Below, piece by piece: positions 31,984-40,628 of a stretch of DNA of 64,000 bases. Source of the stretch: Streptomyces fulvoviolaceus (lineage in GTDB: Bacteria; Actinomycetota; Actinomycetes; Streptomycetales; Streptomycetaceae). The stretch spans positions 1 through 64,000 of the forward strand of contig NZ_JOEY01000031.1 of NCBI RefSeq assembly GCF_000718165.1. The letters run 5' to 3'. The translations under genes and the position numbers were made by a program. A model generated the notes under the pieces. That model saw nothing but the letters and a program-made list of their open reading frames with translations. It was not told the origin of the DNA and did not search any database. Within the stretch, counting starts at the first letter, position 1; the number at the start of each line of letters is the position of its first letter.

Positions 31984-32955
31984 TCAGCCCTCGTAGTACG
32001 CCCGTACCCGCTCGTGCACCTCCGGGGCCGCACCCGTCCGGTCCAGCCCCAGCAGCGCCGCCCCCAGCACCGGAGGGGCCGTCACCACCTGCGGTACGGC
32101 CTTGGGGGCGCGGACCGCCAGCAACTCCCGTACGCCATCGTCCAGTTGGGGCTGCCGCGCGGCCAGGACGCCGCCGCCCAGCAGCACCGGTGTCTCCTCG
32201 TCCAGCAGGTCGAGGCGGGTCAGTGCCACGGTCGCCATGGTCACCACCTCGTCGGCCAGGCGGTCGACGATCGAACGGGCCACGGGGTCGCCGGCGGCCG
32301 CCGTGGTGAACAGGACCGGGGTCAGTTCGTGGCGGCGGGCGGTCGGCACGTGGTCCAGGTGCAGGGCCTCGATGAGGGCGTACATGGAGGACAGGCCGAA
32401 GTGGGCGGGCAGGGCGTGCGCGAGGGCCGTGGGAACGCCGCGGCCGTCCTCCGCGCGGGCCGCGTGCCACAGGGCCTCCTCCGCCAGGCCCCAGCCGCCG
32501 CCCCAGTCACCGGAGATACGGCCGAGGGCGGGGAAGCGGGCGGTGTGGCCGTCGGGGCGCATGCCGACGCAGTTGATGCCCGCGCCGCACACCACGGCGA
32601 CACCCCGCGGCTCGGTGACGCCCGCGCGCAGGATGGCGAAGGTGTCGTTGCGGACCTCCACACTCGCGCCCCACGCGCGCGCGTGCAGCGCGGCCGCCAA
32701 CTGCTCCTCCTCCACGGGGAAGTCGGCGTTGGCCAGACAGGCCGAGACGTGGTCCACCGAGGTCACCCCCGCCGCGGCGAAGGCCCGCCCGACCGCGTCG
32801 GCGACCTTGTCGACCGCCGCCTCGACGCCCACCACCGGGGGCCGGAACCCGCCGCCGCGGGCCGTGGCGAGGACGTTTCCGTCGGCCGCCACGACCGCGA
32901 CGTCGGTCTTGCTGTTGCCCGCGTCGACGGCGAGGACACATGCGGTCAGGCCCAC
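31984..32955 (-). CDS. BadF/BcrA-type sugar kinase (N-acetylglucosamine kinase-like)
   Basis: A 323-residue ASKHA-fold kinase that probably phosphorylates a sugar, such as GlcNAc or a glucosyl residue, with ATP. Signatures are VLAVDAGNSKTDVAVV (phosphate 1), CGAGINCVGM, GRISGDWGGGWGLAEEAL and the adenosine motif TPVLLGGGVLAA. It is the last gene of the ROK-controlled operon and overlaps the GH4 gene by 10 nt (GTG start at 32955). Imported disaccharide is probably phosphorylated or its product activated here. Which sugar is not determined by sequence. Confidence 0.85.
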   Translation of the reverse strand: MGLTACVLAVDAGNSKTDVAVVAADGNVLATARGGGFRPPVVGVEAAVDKVADAVGRAFAAAGVTSVDHVSACLANADFPVEEEQLAAALHARAWGASVEVRNDTFAILRAGVTEPRGVAVVCGAGINCVGMRPDGHTARFPALGRISGDWGGGWGLAEEALWHAARAEDGRGVPTALAHALPAHFGLSSMYALIEALHLDHVPTARRHELTPVLFTTAAAGDPVARSIVDRLADEVVTMATVALTRLDLLDEETPVLLGGGVLAARQPQLDDGVRELLAVRAPKAVPQVVTAPPVLGAALLGLDRTGAAPEVHERVRAYYEG

Positions 32956-34211
32956 GCGAGGTGCTCCCGGTTGTGTGCGATCAGTCGGTCGGTGAGGGCG
33001 TCGGCGTACTCGTACTGGCCGATCAGCGGGTGCGCGAGCAGCGCCTTGAACACCCGCTCACGGCCGCCGCGCAACGCCGCCTCCAGAGCCAGGTCCTCGT
33101 ACGCCGTCACGTTCGCCATCAGCCCCGCGAACAGGGGATCCACGGCCGGCACCGACAGCGGGGTCGGGCCCTTCGGCCCCACCGCCGCCTGCACCTCGAT
33201 CACCGCGTCGTCGGGCAGGAAGGGCAGCGTCCCCCGGTTGTAGGTGTTCACCACCTGGTACGGGCTCCCCCCTCCGCCCAGCAGCCCGGCGGCCAGGTCG
33301 ACCGCCGCCTCCGAGTAGTAGGCCCCGCCCCGCTTGGCGAGCAGCTCCGGCTTCTCGTCCAGCTCGGGATCGCCGTACATCTTCAGCAACTCCCGTTCCA
33401 TCTCGGCGACCTCGGCCGCCCGGGACGGCTTGGTGCGCAGCTCCCGTACGACCTCGTCGTGCGCGTAGAAGTAGCGCAGGTAGTACGACGGGACCACCCC
33501 GAGGCGGTCCACCAGGGCGCGCGGCACCCGCAGGTCGGCGGCGATCGCCTCGCCGTGCTCCGCGAGCAGCTCGGGCAGCACGTCCTCGCCCTCGGGACCG
33601 CCCAGCCGTACGCCGGTCTCCCAGGTGAGGTGGTTGAGGCCCACGTGGTCCAGGTGGACCTCGGAGGGCGTCACGCCGAGCAGGCCCGCGAACTTCCGCT
33701 GGAAGCCGATCGCCACGTTGCACAGCCCGACCGCCTTGTGGCCGGCCTGCAGCAGGGCACGCGTCACGATCCCGACCGGGTTGGTGAAGTCGATGATCCA
33801 GGCGTCCGGATTCGTACGGCGGACCCGTTCCGCGATGTCGAGGACCACCGGAACCGTCCGCAGTGCCTTGGCCAGGCCCCCCGCACCGGTCGTCTCCTGG
33901 CCGACGCAGCCGCACTCCAGGGGCCAGGTCTCGTCCTGCTCGCGGGCGGCCTGACCGCCGACGCGGAGTTGCAGCAGGACCGCGTCGGCGCCGTCGACGC
34001 CCGCGTCCAGGTCGTCGGTGACCGAGATCCGGCCCTGGTGACCCTGCTTGGCGAAGATACGGCGGGCCAGCCCGCCCACCAGCTCCAGCCGCTCGGCCGC
34101 CGGGTCGACGAGGACCAGCTCCTCGACGGGCAGGCTGTCCCTCAGGCGCGCGAAGCCGTCGATGAGTTCGGGGGTGTAGGTCGAGCCTCCGCCGACCACG
34201 GTGAGTTTCAT
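32946..34211 (-). CDS. GH4-family 6-phospho-beta-glucosidase
   Basis: A 421-residue NAD+- and Mn2+-dependent glycosidase of family 4, which hydrolyses by an oxidation-elimination route. The N-terminal NAD-binding loop is VVGGGSTYTPELI (residues 5-17). VLLQLRVGGQAAREQDE and FTNPVGIVTRAL follow, with the metal ligands CNVAIG (Cys) and DHVGLNHLTW (His). The pattern fits the phospho-beta-glucosidase branch. Together with the upstream ABC importer and downstream kinase, it implies use of a beta-glucoside or chitobiose-like sugar. The kinase may supply the 6-phosphate, since ABC import does not. Confidence 0.9.
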   Translation of the reverse strand: MKLTVVGGGSTYTPELIDGFARLRDSLPVEELVLVDPAAERLELVGGLARRIFAKQGHQGRISVTDDLDAGVDGADAVLLQLRVGGQAAREQDETWPLECGCVGQETTGAGGLAKALRTVPVVLDIAERVRRTNPDAWIIDFTNPVGIVTRALLQAGHKAVGLCNVAIGFQRKFAGLLGVTPSEVHLDHVGLNHLTWETGVRLGGPEGEDVLPELLAEHGEAIAADLRVPRALVDRLGVVPSYYLRYFYAHDEVVRELRTKPSRAAEVAEMERELLKMYGDPELDEKPELLAKRGGAYYSEAAVDLAAGLLGGGGSPYQVVNTYNRGTLPFLPDDAVIEVQAAVGPKGPTPLSVPAVDPLFAGLMANVTAYEDLALEAALRGGRERVFKALLAHPLIGQYEYADALTDRLIAHNREHLAWA

Positions 34212-34218
34212 ATGGAGT

Positions 34219-35112
34219 TCAACCCTTCACTCCGGTGAGCGTGACGCCCTCGACGAACGCCCTCTGGGCGAAGAAGAACACGAGGATCACGGGGGCCATG
34301 ACCAGCACGGTCGCGGCCATGGTGAGGTTCCAGTCGGTGTGGTGCATGCCCTTGAACGACTCCAGGCCGTAGGACAGGGTCCAGGCACCCGGGTTCTCCG
34401 AGGCGTAGATCTGCGGCCCGAAGTAGTCGTTCCAGGCGTAGAAGAACTGGAAGAGGGCGACGGCGGCGATGCCCGGCTTGGCCATGGGCAGGACGACCTT
34501 GAGCAGCGTGCGCAGGTCGCCGCAGCCGTCGACCTTCGCCGCGTCCAGGTACTCGTTCGGGATGGTCATCAGGAACTGGCGCAGCAGGAAGATGGAGAAC
34601 GCGTCGCCGAACGCCATCGGGATGATCATCGGCCACAGCGTGCCGGACAGGTCCAGCTGCTTCGCCCAGAACAGGTACATCGGGATGACGACCACCTGCG
34701 GGGGCAGCATCATCATCGCGATCACCAGCATCAGGGACAGGTTGCGGCCCCGGAAGCGGAACTTGGCGAGTGCGTACGCGACCGGGATCGACGACACGAC
34801 GGTCAGGACGGTGCCGAGACCGGCGTAGATCAGCGTGTTCTTCCACCAGGTCAGGAAGCCCGGAGTGTCGAAGACCTTCTTGTAGTTGGCCCACTCCCAG
34901 GTGTGTGGGATCAGATCTCGGCTGAGGGCCTGGGAGTCGCTCATCAGCGAGGTCAGGAACACGAACACGAAGGGGAGCGTGAAGAAGAGCGCGGCGGCGA
35001 TGCCGAGGGAGTGGATCGCGACCCACTCCAGGAACGCCTTACGGCGGGCGGTCCGTTCGGCGGGCGAGGCCGAGGTCTTCAACTCCACCGGCCTGTCCAG
35101 TACTTGAGTCAT
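34219..35112 (-). CDS. Carbohydrate ABC transporter permease (MalG-type)
   Basis: A 297-residue membrane permease of the MalG branch. Six helices are visible, beginning IHSLGIAAALFFTLPFVFVFL. The coupling loop, EYLDAAKVDGCGDLRTLLKVVLPMAKPG, has the EAA-type motif that contacts the shared ATPase. It starts 2 nt after the upstream permease stop. The operon has no ATPase gene, so a multi-sugar ATPase (MsiK in Streptomyces) encoded elsewhere probably drives it. Confidence 0.92.
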   Translation of the reverse strand: MTQVLDRPVELKTSASPAERTARRKAFLEWVAIHSLGIAAALFFTLPFVFVFLTSLMSDSQALSRDLIPHTWEWANYKKVFDTPGFLTWWKNTLIYAGLGTVLTVVSSIPVAYALAKFRFRGRNLSLMLVIAMMMLPPQVVVIPMYLFWAKQLDLSGTLWPMIIPMAFGDAFSIFLLRQFLMTIPNEYLDAAKVDGCGDLRTLLKVVLPMAKPGIAAVALFQFFYAWNDYFGPQIYASENPGAWTLSYGLESFKGMHHTDWNLTMAATVLVMAPVILVFFFAQRAFVEGVTLTGVKG

Positions 35113-35114
35113 GG

Positions 35115-36083
35115 TCAGTCACCTGCCTGGATGAGACCGCCCCGGCGCCGCATCAGGAACGCGGTGAACAGCATCGACAGGGCGAAGAGGACGAGGGCGA
35201 CGACACACGCGGAGCCGTAGTCGAAGCGCTGGAAGCCGAGGTTGTAGACGAGCTGGGGGAGGGTGAGCGTGGACTTCTCCGGATAGCCGGGCTCGAACTG
35301 CGTGCCCGCGCCCTGGATCACACCCGAGGCGACCTTTCCGGCGATGAGTGGCTGTGTGTAGTACTGCATGGTCTGGATCACGCCCGTGACGACGGCGAAC
35401 ATCACGATGGGCGAGATGTTCGGCAGCGTGACGAACCGGAACCGCTGCCAGGCCGACGCCCCGTCCAACTCGGCGGCCTCGTACTGCTCTTTCGGCACGT
35501 CGAGCAGCGCGGCCATGAAGATGACCATCAGGTCGCCGATGCCCCACAGGGCGAGGAGGGTGAGGGCCGGCTTGGACCAGGTGGGGTCGTTGAACCAGCC
35601 GGGCGCCGGGATGCCGATCTTCTCCAGGATCGAGTTGACCGGGCCCGTACCGGGGTTCAACAGAAACGCGAAGGCCATGGTGGCCGCCACGGGCGGGGCG
35701 AGGTAGGGCAGGTAGAAGAGGGTGCGGAAGACACCCGTGCCCGTCTTGATCTTGGTGATCAGGAGGCCGATGCCGAGACCGAAGAGGACCCGGAGGGTGA
35801 CCATGATGACGACCAGCCACAGGGTGTTGCGCAGGGCGGGCCAGAAGTAGGGGTAGTGCTCGAAGACGTACGTCCAGTTCTTCGTTCCGCTCCAGGTCGG
35901 CGGCTTGAAGCCGTCGTAGTGCATGAACGAGAAGTAGACCGTCGAGATCATCGGGTACGCGAAGAAGACCGCGAAGCCGATCAGCCAGGGCGACATGAAG
36001 GCGAGGTTCCGCAGTGCTTGTTTCCGCTGCTTCGCAGCGAGGCCAGACCGGCGGCGCTTCGACGCCAACGTGATGGTGCTCAT
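35115..36083 (-). CDS. Carbohydrate ABC transporter permease (MalF-type)
   Basis: A 322-residue permease, the MalF-type partner of the next gene. The start at 36083 (MSTITLASKRRRSGLAAK) places a basic cytoplasmic N-terminus before the first helix (FMSPWLIGFAVFFAYP). The EAA loop EQYEAAELDGASAWQRFRFV is intact. It starts 2 nt after the binding-protein stop. Longer upstream extensions read out of the binding-protein frame and are artefacts. Confidence 0.92.
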   Translation of the reverse strand: MSTITLASKRRRSGLAAKQRKQALRNLAFMSPWLIGFAVFFAYPMISTVYFSFMHYDGFKPPTWSGTKNWTYVFEHYPYFWPALRNTLWLVVIMVTLRVLFGLGIGLLITKIKTGTGVFRTLFYLPYLAPPVAATMAFAFLLNPGTGPVNSILEKIGIPAPGWFNDPTWSKPALTLLALWGIGDLMVIFMAALLDVPKEQYEAAELDGASAWQRFRFVTLPNISPIVMFAVVTGVIQTMQYYTQPLIAGKVASGVIQGAGTQFEPGYPEKSTLTLPQLVYNLGFQRFDYGSACVVALVLFALSMLFTAFLMRRRGGLIQAGD

Positions 36084-36085
36084 CG

Positions 36086-37417
36086 TCACTTCGCCTGCGC
36101 GATGTCCGTGTCGATCTGCTTGGCCGTCTCCTGAAGGCCCTTCTGCAGGTCGGTGGCCTTGCCGCTCTCGTACTCGTAGCCGAAGTTCTGGAGCGTGGCG
36201 AGGTACACGCCGCCATTGATCGACGCGGGGGCCGAGGTCGAGTTCGGGTTCGAGGCGATCTCGAGGAACGTCTTGAAGCGCGGGTCGTACTTCAGCTTCG
36301 GGGACTTGAGGGCGGCGAGCGTGGACGGCACGTTGTGGATGGCGTTGGAGAAGGAGACGACCGCGTCGGTGTCCGTGGTCATGTACTTCACCAGCTCCCA
36401 GGCCGCGTTCTGCTTCGTGCTGGTGGCGGCGATGCCGGCGATGGTGCCGGTGATGTAGCCCTTCCCGTACTGGTCGGCCTGGTCGTCGGGGACGGGCAGC
36501 GGGGCGACGCCGATCTCGAAGTCGGTCTTGGCGTCCACGGCCATGCCCAGGCGCCACTCACCGTCGAGCTGCATGGCGACCTGGCCGGTCTGGAAGGGGT
36601 GCTTGGGGCCCCACTCGTCGCCGAGGGTGGCACGGAAGGTTTCCAGCTTCTTGTAGCCGCCGAGTTCGTCGACGAGCTTCTTCTGCAGGGTGAAGCCGGC
36701 GGTGACGGCCGGGTCCGTCGCGACGGTCGACTTGCCGTCCTTGTCGAAGTACGTCGGCGAGAACTGTCCGAGGTAGTGCTCGGTGGTGGACTCCCAGCCG
36801 TGGTAGTTCGGCATGAAGCCGAGCTGCTTGTACGAGCTGCCCTGAGTGATCGTCAACTTCTTGGCGTCGGCCTCGAATTCGGACCAGGTCTTGGGCGGGG
36901 TGGTGATGCCGGCCTTCTCGAACGCCGTCTTGTTGTAGTAGAGGCCGTACGCGTCGCCCAGCAGCGGCACGGAGCAGCGGTTGCCGTCGAACTGGGTGTA
37001 CTCGTTCATCGCCTTCGGGAAGGTCGCCTCCGGGTCGATGCCCGACTTCTCGAAGAGGGGGTTGAGGTCGACGAGCGCGCCCGACGAGCAGAACTTGCCG
37101 ACGCCGCTGGTGGTGAAGGACGAGATCACGTCGGGCGCCTTCGAACCGCCCGCGCGCAGCGCCTGGTTGATCTTGTCGTCGGTCATGTTGCCGACGACGT
37201 TGACGTGGATGTTGGGGTGCGCCTTCTCGAAGCCGGCGACCAGCGACTTGACGGCCTTCACCTCGGCGGGCGCGCTCCAGGCGTGCCAGAAGTTGATGGT
37301 CGTCTCTTTCGAGGCGTCGTCGTCGGCGCCGGAACTCGACTGGCCGGTACAGGCGGTGGTGAGGAGAGCGGCGGAGGCTATGAGGGCGAAAGCCGCGTTT
37401 CGGGCAGCTGTGGGCAT
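36086..37417 (-). CDS. Sugar-binding lipoprotein of the ABC importer
   Basis: A 443-residue family 1 solute-binding protein. The signal peptide ends in the lipobox LTTAC (Cys at about residue 23), so it is a membrane-anchored lipoprotein. The mature protein has NFWHAWSAPAEVKAV, the conserved FTTSGVGKFCSSGALVDL and RLGMAVDAKTDFEIGVAPLP segments. It is the first transport gene, 61 nt after the ROK regulator stop, and leads permease, permease, GH4 and kinase. The ligand is probably a glucoside or GlcNAc-type oligosaccharide (inference from the enzymes). Confidence 0.92.
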   Translation of the reverse strand: MPTAARNAAFALIASAALLTTACTGQSSSGADDDASKETTINFWHAWSAPAEVKAVKSLVAGFEKAHPNIHVNVVGNMTDDKINQALRAGGSKAPDVISSFTTSGVGKFCSSGALVDLNPLFEKSGIDPEATFPKAMNEYTQFDGNRCSVPLLGDAYGLYYNKTAFEKAGITTPPKTWSEFEADAKKLTITQGSSYKQLGFMPNYHGWESTTEHYLGQFSPTYFDKDGKSTVATDPAVTAGFTLQKKLVDELGGYKKLETFRATLGDEWGPKHPFQTGQVAMQLDGEWRLGMAVDAKTDFEIGVAPLPVPDDQADQYGKGYITGTIAGIAATSTKQNAAWELVKYMTTDTDAVVSFSNAIHNVPSTLAALKSPKLKYDPRFKTFLEIASNPNSTSAPASINGGVYLATLQNFGYEYESGKATDLQKGLQETAKQIDTDIAQAK

Positions 37418-37478
37418 GGCTGGATCTCCCTAGGGCAGGGCAGGGGGTGGTGAGGGGGCAGGGGCGAGGGGGGTGGGC

Positions 37479-38672
37479 TCAGCGCGAGGTGTCGAAGACC
37501 TCGTCGCGGGTGGCCGCGAGCGCGCTCTCCAACGCGCCGCGCAGCACGGGGTGTTCACGGACGTCGCCGACGACGAGCCGGGGCCGGGAGGCGGCCAGCT
37601 CTTCCAGTTCTGCCTGGACGAGGGCCCGCAGCGGCTCGCCGCCCGAGGCGAGCGAGGCGCCGCTGAGGACGACGAGTTCGGGGTCGAGGACGGAGACGAG
37701 GGAGGCGAGACCGGTGGCGAGGTGGGTCGCGTAGGTCTCCAGGAGGAGCCGGTGCGGGGCGGTGTCCTCGGAGGCGGCCCGCTCGACAAGGGCGGCGGCC
37801 ACTTCGGCGTACGGCCCCGAGGGGATCCCCTGGATGCCGAGCTTGCGGGCGAGCTGCGGGATGGCCTGCGAGCCCGCCAGCTCCTGGAAGCCGCCACTGT
37901 TGGCTTTGGTCACCTGGCGGACCAGGGGCGCGCCCGGGACCGGCAGGAAACCCACCTCTCCCGCGCCGCCGGTCCAGCCGCGGTGCAGCCGTCCGCCGAG
38001 GACGAGGGCGGCACCGAGTCCGCCTTCGTTCCACAGCAGCACGAAGTCCTCGTGCCCCCGGGCCGCCCCGAGCCGCTGCTCGGCCACGGCGACGAGGTTG
38101 ACGTCGTTCTCGTACTCCACCGGCATCGGCAGGGCGGCGGCGAGGTCGTCGAGGAGGGTCGGGGTGTGCCAGCCCGGGAGGTGGGAGGCGTAGCGCAGTC
38201 GGCCCGTGTTGGGGTCGAAGGCGCCGGGTGTGCCGAGGACGAGCCGGTGGACGTCGCCGCGGGCGAGCCCCGCGGCCTTCACCGCACCGTCGAGGGCGTC
38301 GGTGACCTGTTGGACGACGGGCTGGGTGGGCCGCCTTCCTGGGGTCGGGAGTTCGTACGTCCCCACCGTGCGGCCGGTGATGTCGGCGACGGCGGCGAGG
38401 ATGCGCTCGGGGGTGACGTCGAGCCCCGCGGCGTACGCGGCGGCCGGATTCACCTCGTACAGCTGGGCGTTGGGGCCGGGCCGGCCTTCGCTGGTGCCGG
38501 TGGCGAGGACGAGTCCCGAGGCCTCCAGGCGGGCCAGCAGCTGCGAAGCGGTCGGCTTCGAGAGGCCGGTGAGCTTGCCGATCCGGGTGCGGGAGAGCGG
38601 CCCGTGCTCCAGGAGGAGGTCCAGGGCGGCCCGGTCGTTCATGGCGCGCAGAACGCGTGGGGTGCCTGCCAT
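37479..38672 (-). CDS. ROK-family transcriptional regulator
   Basis: A 397-residue regulator with an N-terminal winged helix (residues 10-75; SRTRIGKLTGLSKPTASQLL is the recognition region). A ROK sugar-binding domain follows, with EYENDVNLVAVAEQRLGAA and WNEGGLGAALVLGGRLHRGWTGGAGEVGF. The cysteine cluster of ROK kinases (CxCGxxGC) is absent, as is usual for regulators. It leads the operon that carries the importer, GH4 enzyme and kinase, and its own operator at 38694-38712 indicates autoregulation. The inducer is likely the imported sugar or its phosphate. Confidence 0.9.
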   Translation of the reverse strand: MAGTPRVLRAMNDRAALDLLLEHGPLSRTRIGKLTGLSKPTASQLLARLEASGLVLATGTSEGRPGPNAQLYEVNPAAAYAAGLDVTPERILAAVADITGRTVGTYELPTPGRRPTQPVVQQVTDALDGAVKAAGLARGDVHRLVLGTPGAFDPNTGRLRYASHLPGWHTPTLLDDLAAALPMPVEYENDVNLVAVAEQRLGAARGHEDFVLLWNEGGLGAALVLGGRLHRGWTGGAGEVGFLPVPGAPLVRQVTKANSGGFQELAGSQAIPQLARKLGIQGIPSGPYAEVAAALVERAASEDTAPHRLLLETYATHLATGLASLVSVLDPELVVLSGASLASGGEPLRALVQAELEELAASRPRLVVGDVREHPVLRGALESALAATRDEVFDTSR

Positions 38673-38693
38673 GTCTACCTCTCTCCCCGCACT

Positions 38694-38712
38694 GTTAGGA
38701 AGGTTTCCTATC
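38694..38712 (-). promoter_or_regulatory. ROK operator
   Basis: GTTAGGAA-GGT-TTCCTATC: a near-perfect inverted repeat (one mismatch at the edge) 22 nt before the ROK start codon. It fits the TTAGGAAA/TTTCCTAA-type sites I associate with Streptomyces ROK regulators. Confidence 0.7.
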
Positions 38713-38767
38713 GGATGCAGGGAACATAGGTCTGGACCACCGGGCCGTCAAGAGGGGACGAACAAAA

Positions 38768-38805
38768 CGCCCCCGCAGGCAACAGAGTCGTTACCTGCGG
38801 GGGCG
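38768..38805 (-). terminator. Intrinsic terminator of the secreted-protein gene
   Basis: A 16-bp stem with one mismatch, CGCCCCCGCAGG at 38768-38779 pairing with CCTGCGGGGGCG at 38794-38805, followed leftward by TTTTGTT. It lies 17 nt past the stop of the 278-residue gene and before the ROK operator. Confidence 0.85.
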
Positions 38806-38822
38806 GCGGTAGGGGTCCGGCG

Positions 38823-39659
38823 TTACTTCACGTCGACGTAGTCGCCGGTCGCCGACTTCGCGGCGGTGGTGGACGTACCCGCGAAGACGTAGCGGTAGGA
38901 ACCGTCCTTGGTGGCCTTGGTCGTCGTCTTGAGGGCGCCGCCGGTGCCGGAGGTGACCGTCTTGACGGTGCTGTAGGTGTCCGCGCCCTTGGCCTTGAAC
39001 TGCAGCGTGACCGACTGCGAGGTGTAGCCGGAGTACGTGCCCGTCGCCCAGTTGGCCCGGGTCAGGGTGCCGGTGACCGTGATGGTCCTGCCCTTCTTCA
39101 CCGGCTCGGGCGACGCGTTGACGGTGAGCTTGGCGGCACGCTGGATCCTGGCCGTGCCGAGGCCGCCCCACGCCTCGAAGCCGTAGTCGAAGCTGATGTG
39201 CTCGTCGGAGGCGTCGGTGTCCTGGTCGAGGTGGCAGTAGAAGCCGCCCGCCTTCCAGGTGCCGGCGTCCGCGGCCTCGTACAGGTAGTCCCGCGGGTCG
39301 ATGTTCAGCGTCTCCGTGCACGCCTCGGTCACCGTGGTGTCCGTCGTCGCGGTCGTGGTGCAGCTGGGCGCGCTCTCGGGCTCGATCTCGTTCTCCATCG
39401 AGTCGAGCGTGCCGCGGTAGAGCATGACGCCCGCGAAGGTGTTCTCGTAGTCGATCGTCAGGTCGGCCGGCCGGGTCAGTGTGTACGTCACCGGAACCTT
39501 CACGGTGGCGGTGGTGCCGACGACGATGGCCTTGCCGCTGTTCACCGTGACGTCGGTGAAGACCAGGCCCGTCGACTCGGCCGCCGAGGCGGCGGGCGCG
39601 ACCAGACCGGTCAGAGCCAGGGCACCGGACAGGGCGGTGCCTATGGCGAGCTTCCTCAT
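38823..39659 (-). CDS. Secreted protein of unknown function (278 aa)
   Basis: An exported beta-rich protein. ATG at 39659 (MRKLAIGTALSGALALTGLV) with GGGGAAA before it gives a clear Sec signal peptide cut near APAASA-AES. The mature part is rich in Thr, Ser and Val with Asp-rich loops (HLDQDTDASDEHISFDYGFE). Two cysteine pairs are likely, and a C-terminal Ig-like or bacterial-surface module (VKKGRTITVTGTLTRANWAT) follows. No catalytic motif is recognised. It is a single gene with its own terminator. The C-terminal module recurs in many Streptomyces secreted proteins. Confidence 0.8.
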   Translation of the reverse strand: MRKLAIGTALSGALALTGLVAPAASAAESTGLVFTDVTVNSGKAIVVGTTATVKVPVTYTLTRPADLTIDYENTFAGVMLYRGTLDSMENEIEPESAPSCTTTATTDTTVTEACTETLNIDPRDYLYEAADAGTWKAGGFYCHLDQDTDASDEHISFDYGFEAWGGLGTARIQRAAKLTVNASPEPVKKGRTITVTGTLTRANWATGTYSGYTSQSVTLQFKAKGADTYSTVKTVTSGTGGALKTTTKATKDGSYRYVFAGTSTTAAKSATGDYVDVK

Positions 39660-39812
39660 GTGTTTCCCCACATTCGAAGCGGGCCCCTGGGCGTTGAGCT
39701 CCAGAACAAGGGCCCGCTGTGAAGGTGACCCTAGACGATCACAGACGTGCCCGGAATGCGATCATCGTGTGAAGACGATGAGAGTTTCGGCGCTGGTGGG
39801 CGGGGAGTTCGG

Positions 39813-40454
39813 GTGGGGGCGACGGTACGGCCGGCCTGGCTCGCGCTGCTGGTGTGCGTGGCGGTGGGGGCGTGTGACGCGGGCGGTGCGCGGGCGGAGG
39901 CGCGGACCGGGAAGTCGGCGTCCCCGAGCGCGTCTTCGTGTGCGGACGGGGTCATACGGTGGGGCAGGACGACGAAGGAGAGGGAGCTGATCGCGGTCTC
40001 CCCGGCCGTCCGGGTCCGCGAGACGGACGGCGAGGTCCTGTTCCCCCTCGTCACCGTGCGGACTTTCGCACCACGGGTCGACGTGAGTGACGGCAGTGTC
40101 CCTGCCCGGCGCGTCTTCGCGTCGTTCGCCGAGCGCCATGACTACGACACGTCGTTCGTCATGAAGACGAGCGAGAAGGCGCTGGCCGAGCAGGCGCCGA
40201 AGGGTGGCGTGGAAGTCGACCACGACGGAGCCGGCCGCTTCGTCTCCGCGCGGAGCGCCCGCGTCCTCCGCGCCGCCTTCACCGTCGACTGCCCCGGATC
40301 CGACGCCACCCCCGTCTACGGCAGCGTCACGGCGTACGGCGGCGGCAGCGGCGCCTCATTGCAGTGCGGCCGGGACCCCGTGAAGGAAGGCGGCGCGTCA
40401 CTGGGGGAGACCTGGATCCAGGATGCCTACGACTTGGCCTGCGGGCGGAGCTGA
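39813..40454 (+). CDS. Putative lipoprotein (213 aa)
   Basis: GTG at 39813 with GGGGAG 6 nt upstream starts MGATVRPAWLALLVCVAVGA, then the lipobox cysteine (VGAC) near residue 21, so the product is probably a lipoprotein. The mature part is small, with two or three cysteines (SCADGVIRWG, DCPGSD, LQCGRD) and a Gly-rich strand region. I do not recognise a domain. A longer ATG start at 39747 would bury the signal and is less likely. The gene stands alone; the 174 nt after it, to the kinase start, show nothing clear. Confidence 0.7.
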   Translation: MGATVRPAWLALLVCVAVGACDAGGARAEARTGKSASPSASSCADGVIRWGRTTKERELIAVSPAVRVRETDGEVLFPLVTVRTFAPRVDVSDGSVPARRVFASFAERHDYDTSFVMKTSEKALAEQAPKGGVEVDHDGAGRFVSARSARVLRAAFTVDCPGSDATPVYGSVTAYGGGSGASLQCGRDPVKEGGASLGETWIQDAYDLACGRS

Positions 40455-40628
40455 GGGCGTCAACAGCCCTCCTCGTCCCGGCAGTTCACGGCCGAACCCG
40501 GCAGCCGGCCGATGCCTGCAACGCCTGCGCCGGCGCGAGCCCGCACGCCGTGACCGACCCGAACTCACGGGCGCACATCGCTGATGGCTCCGTCCTCCTT
40601 TGATCGCCGTCGCGGGCAGAATGGACGC

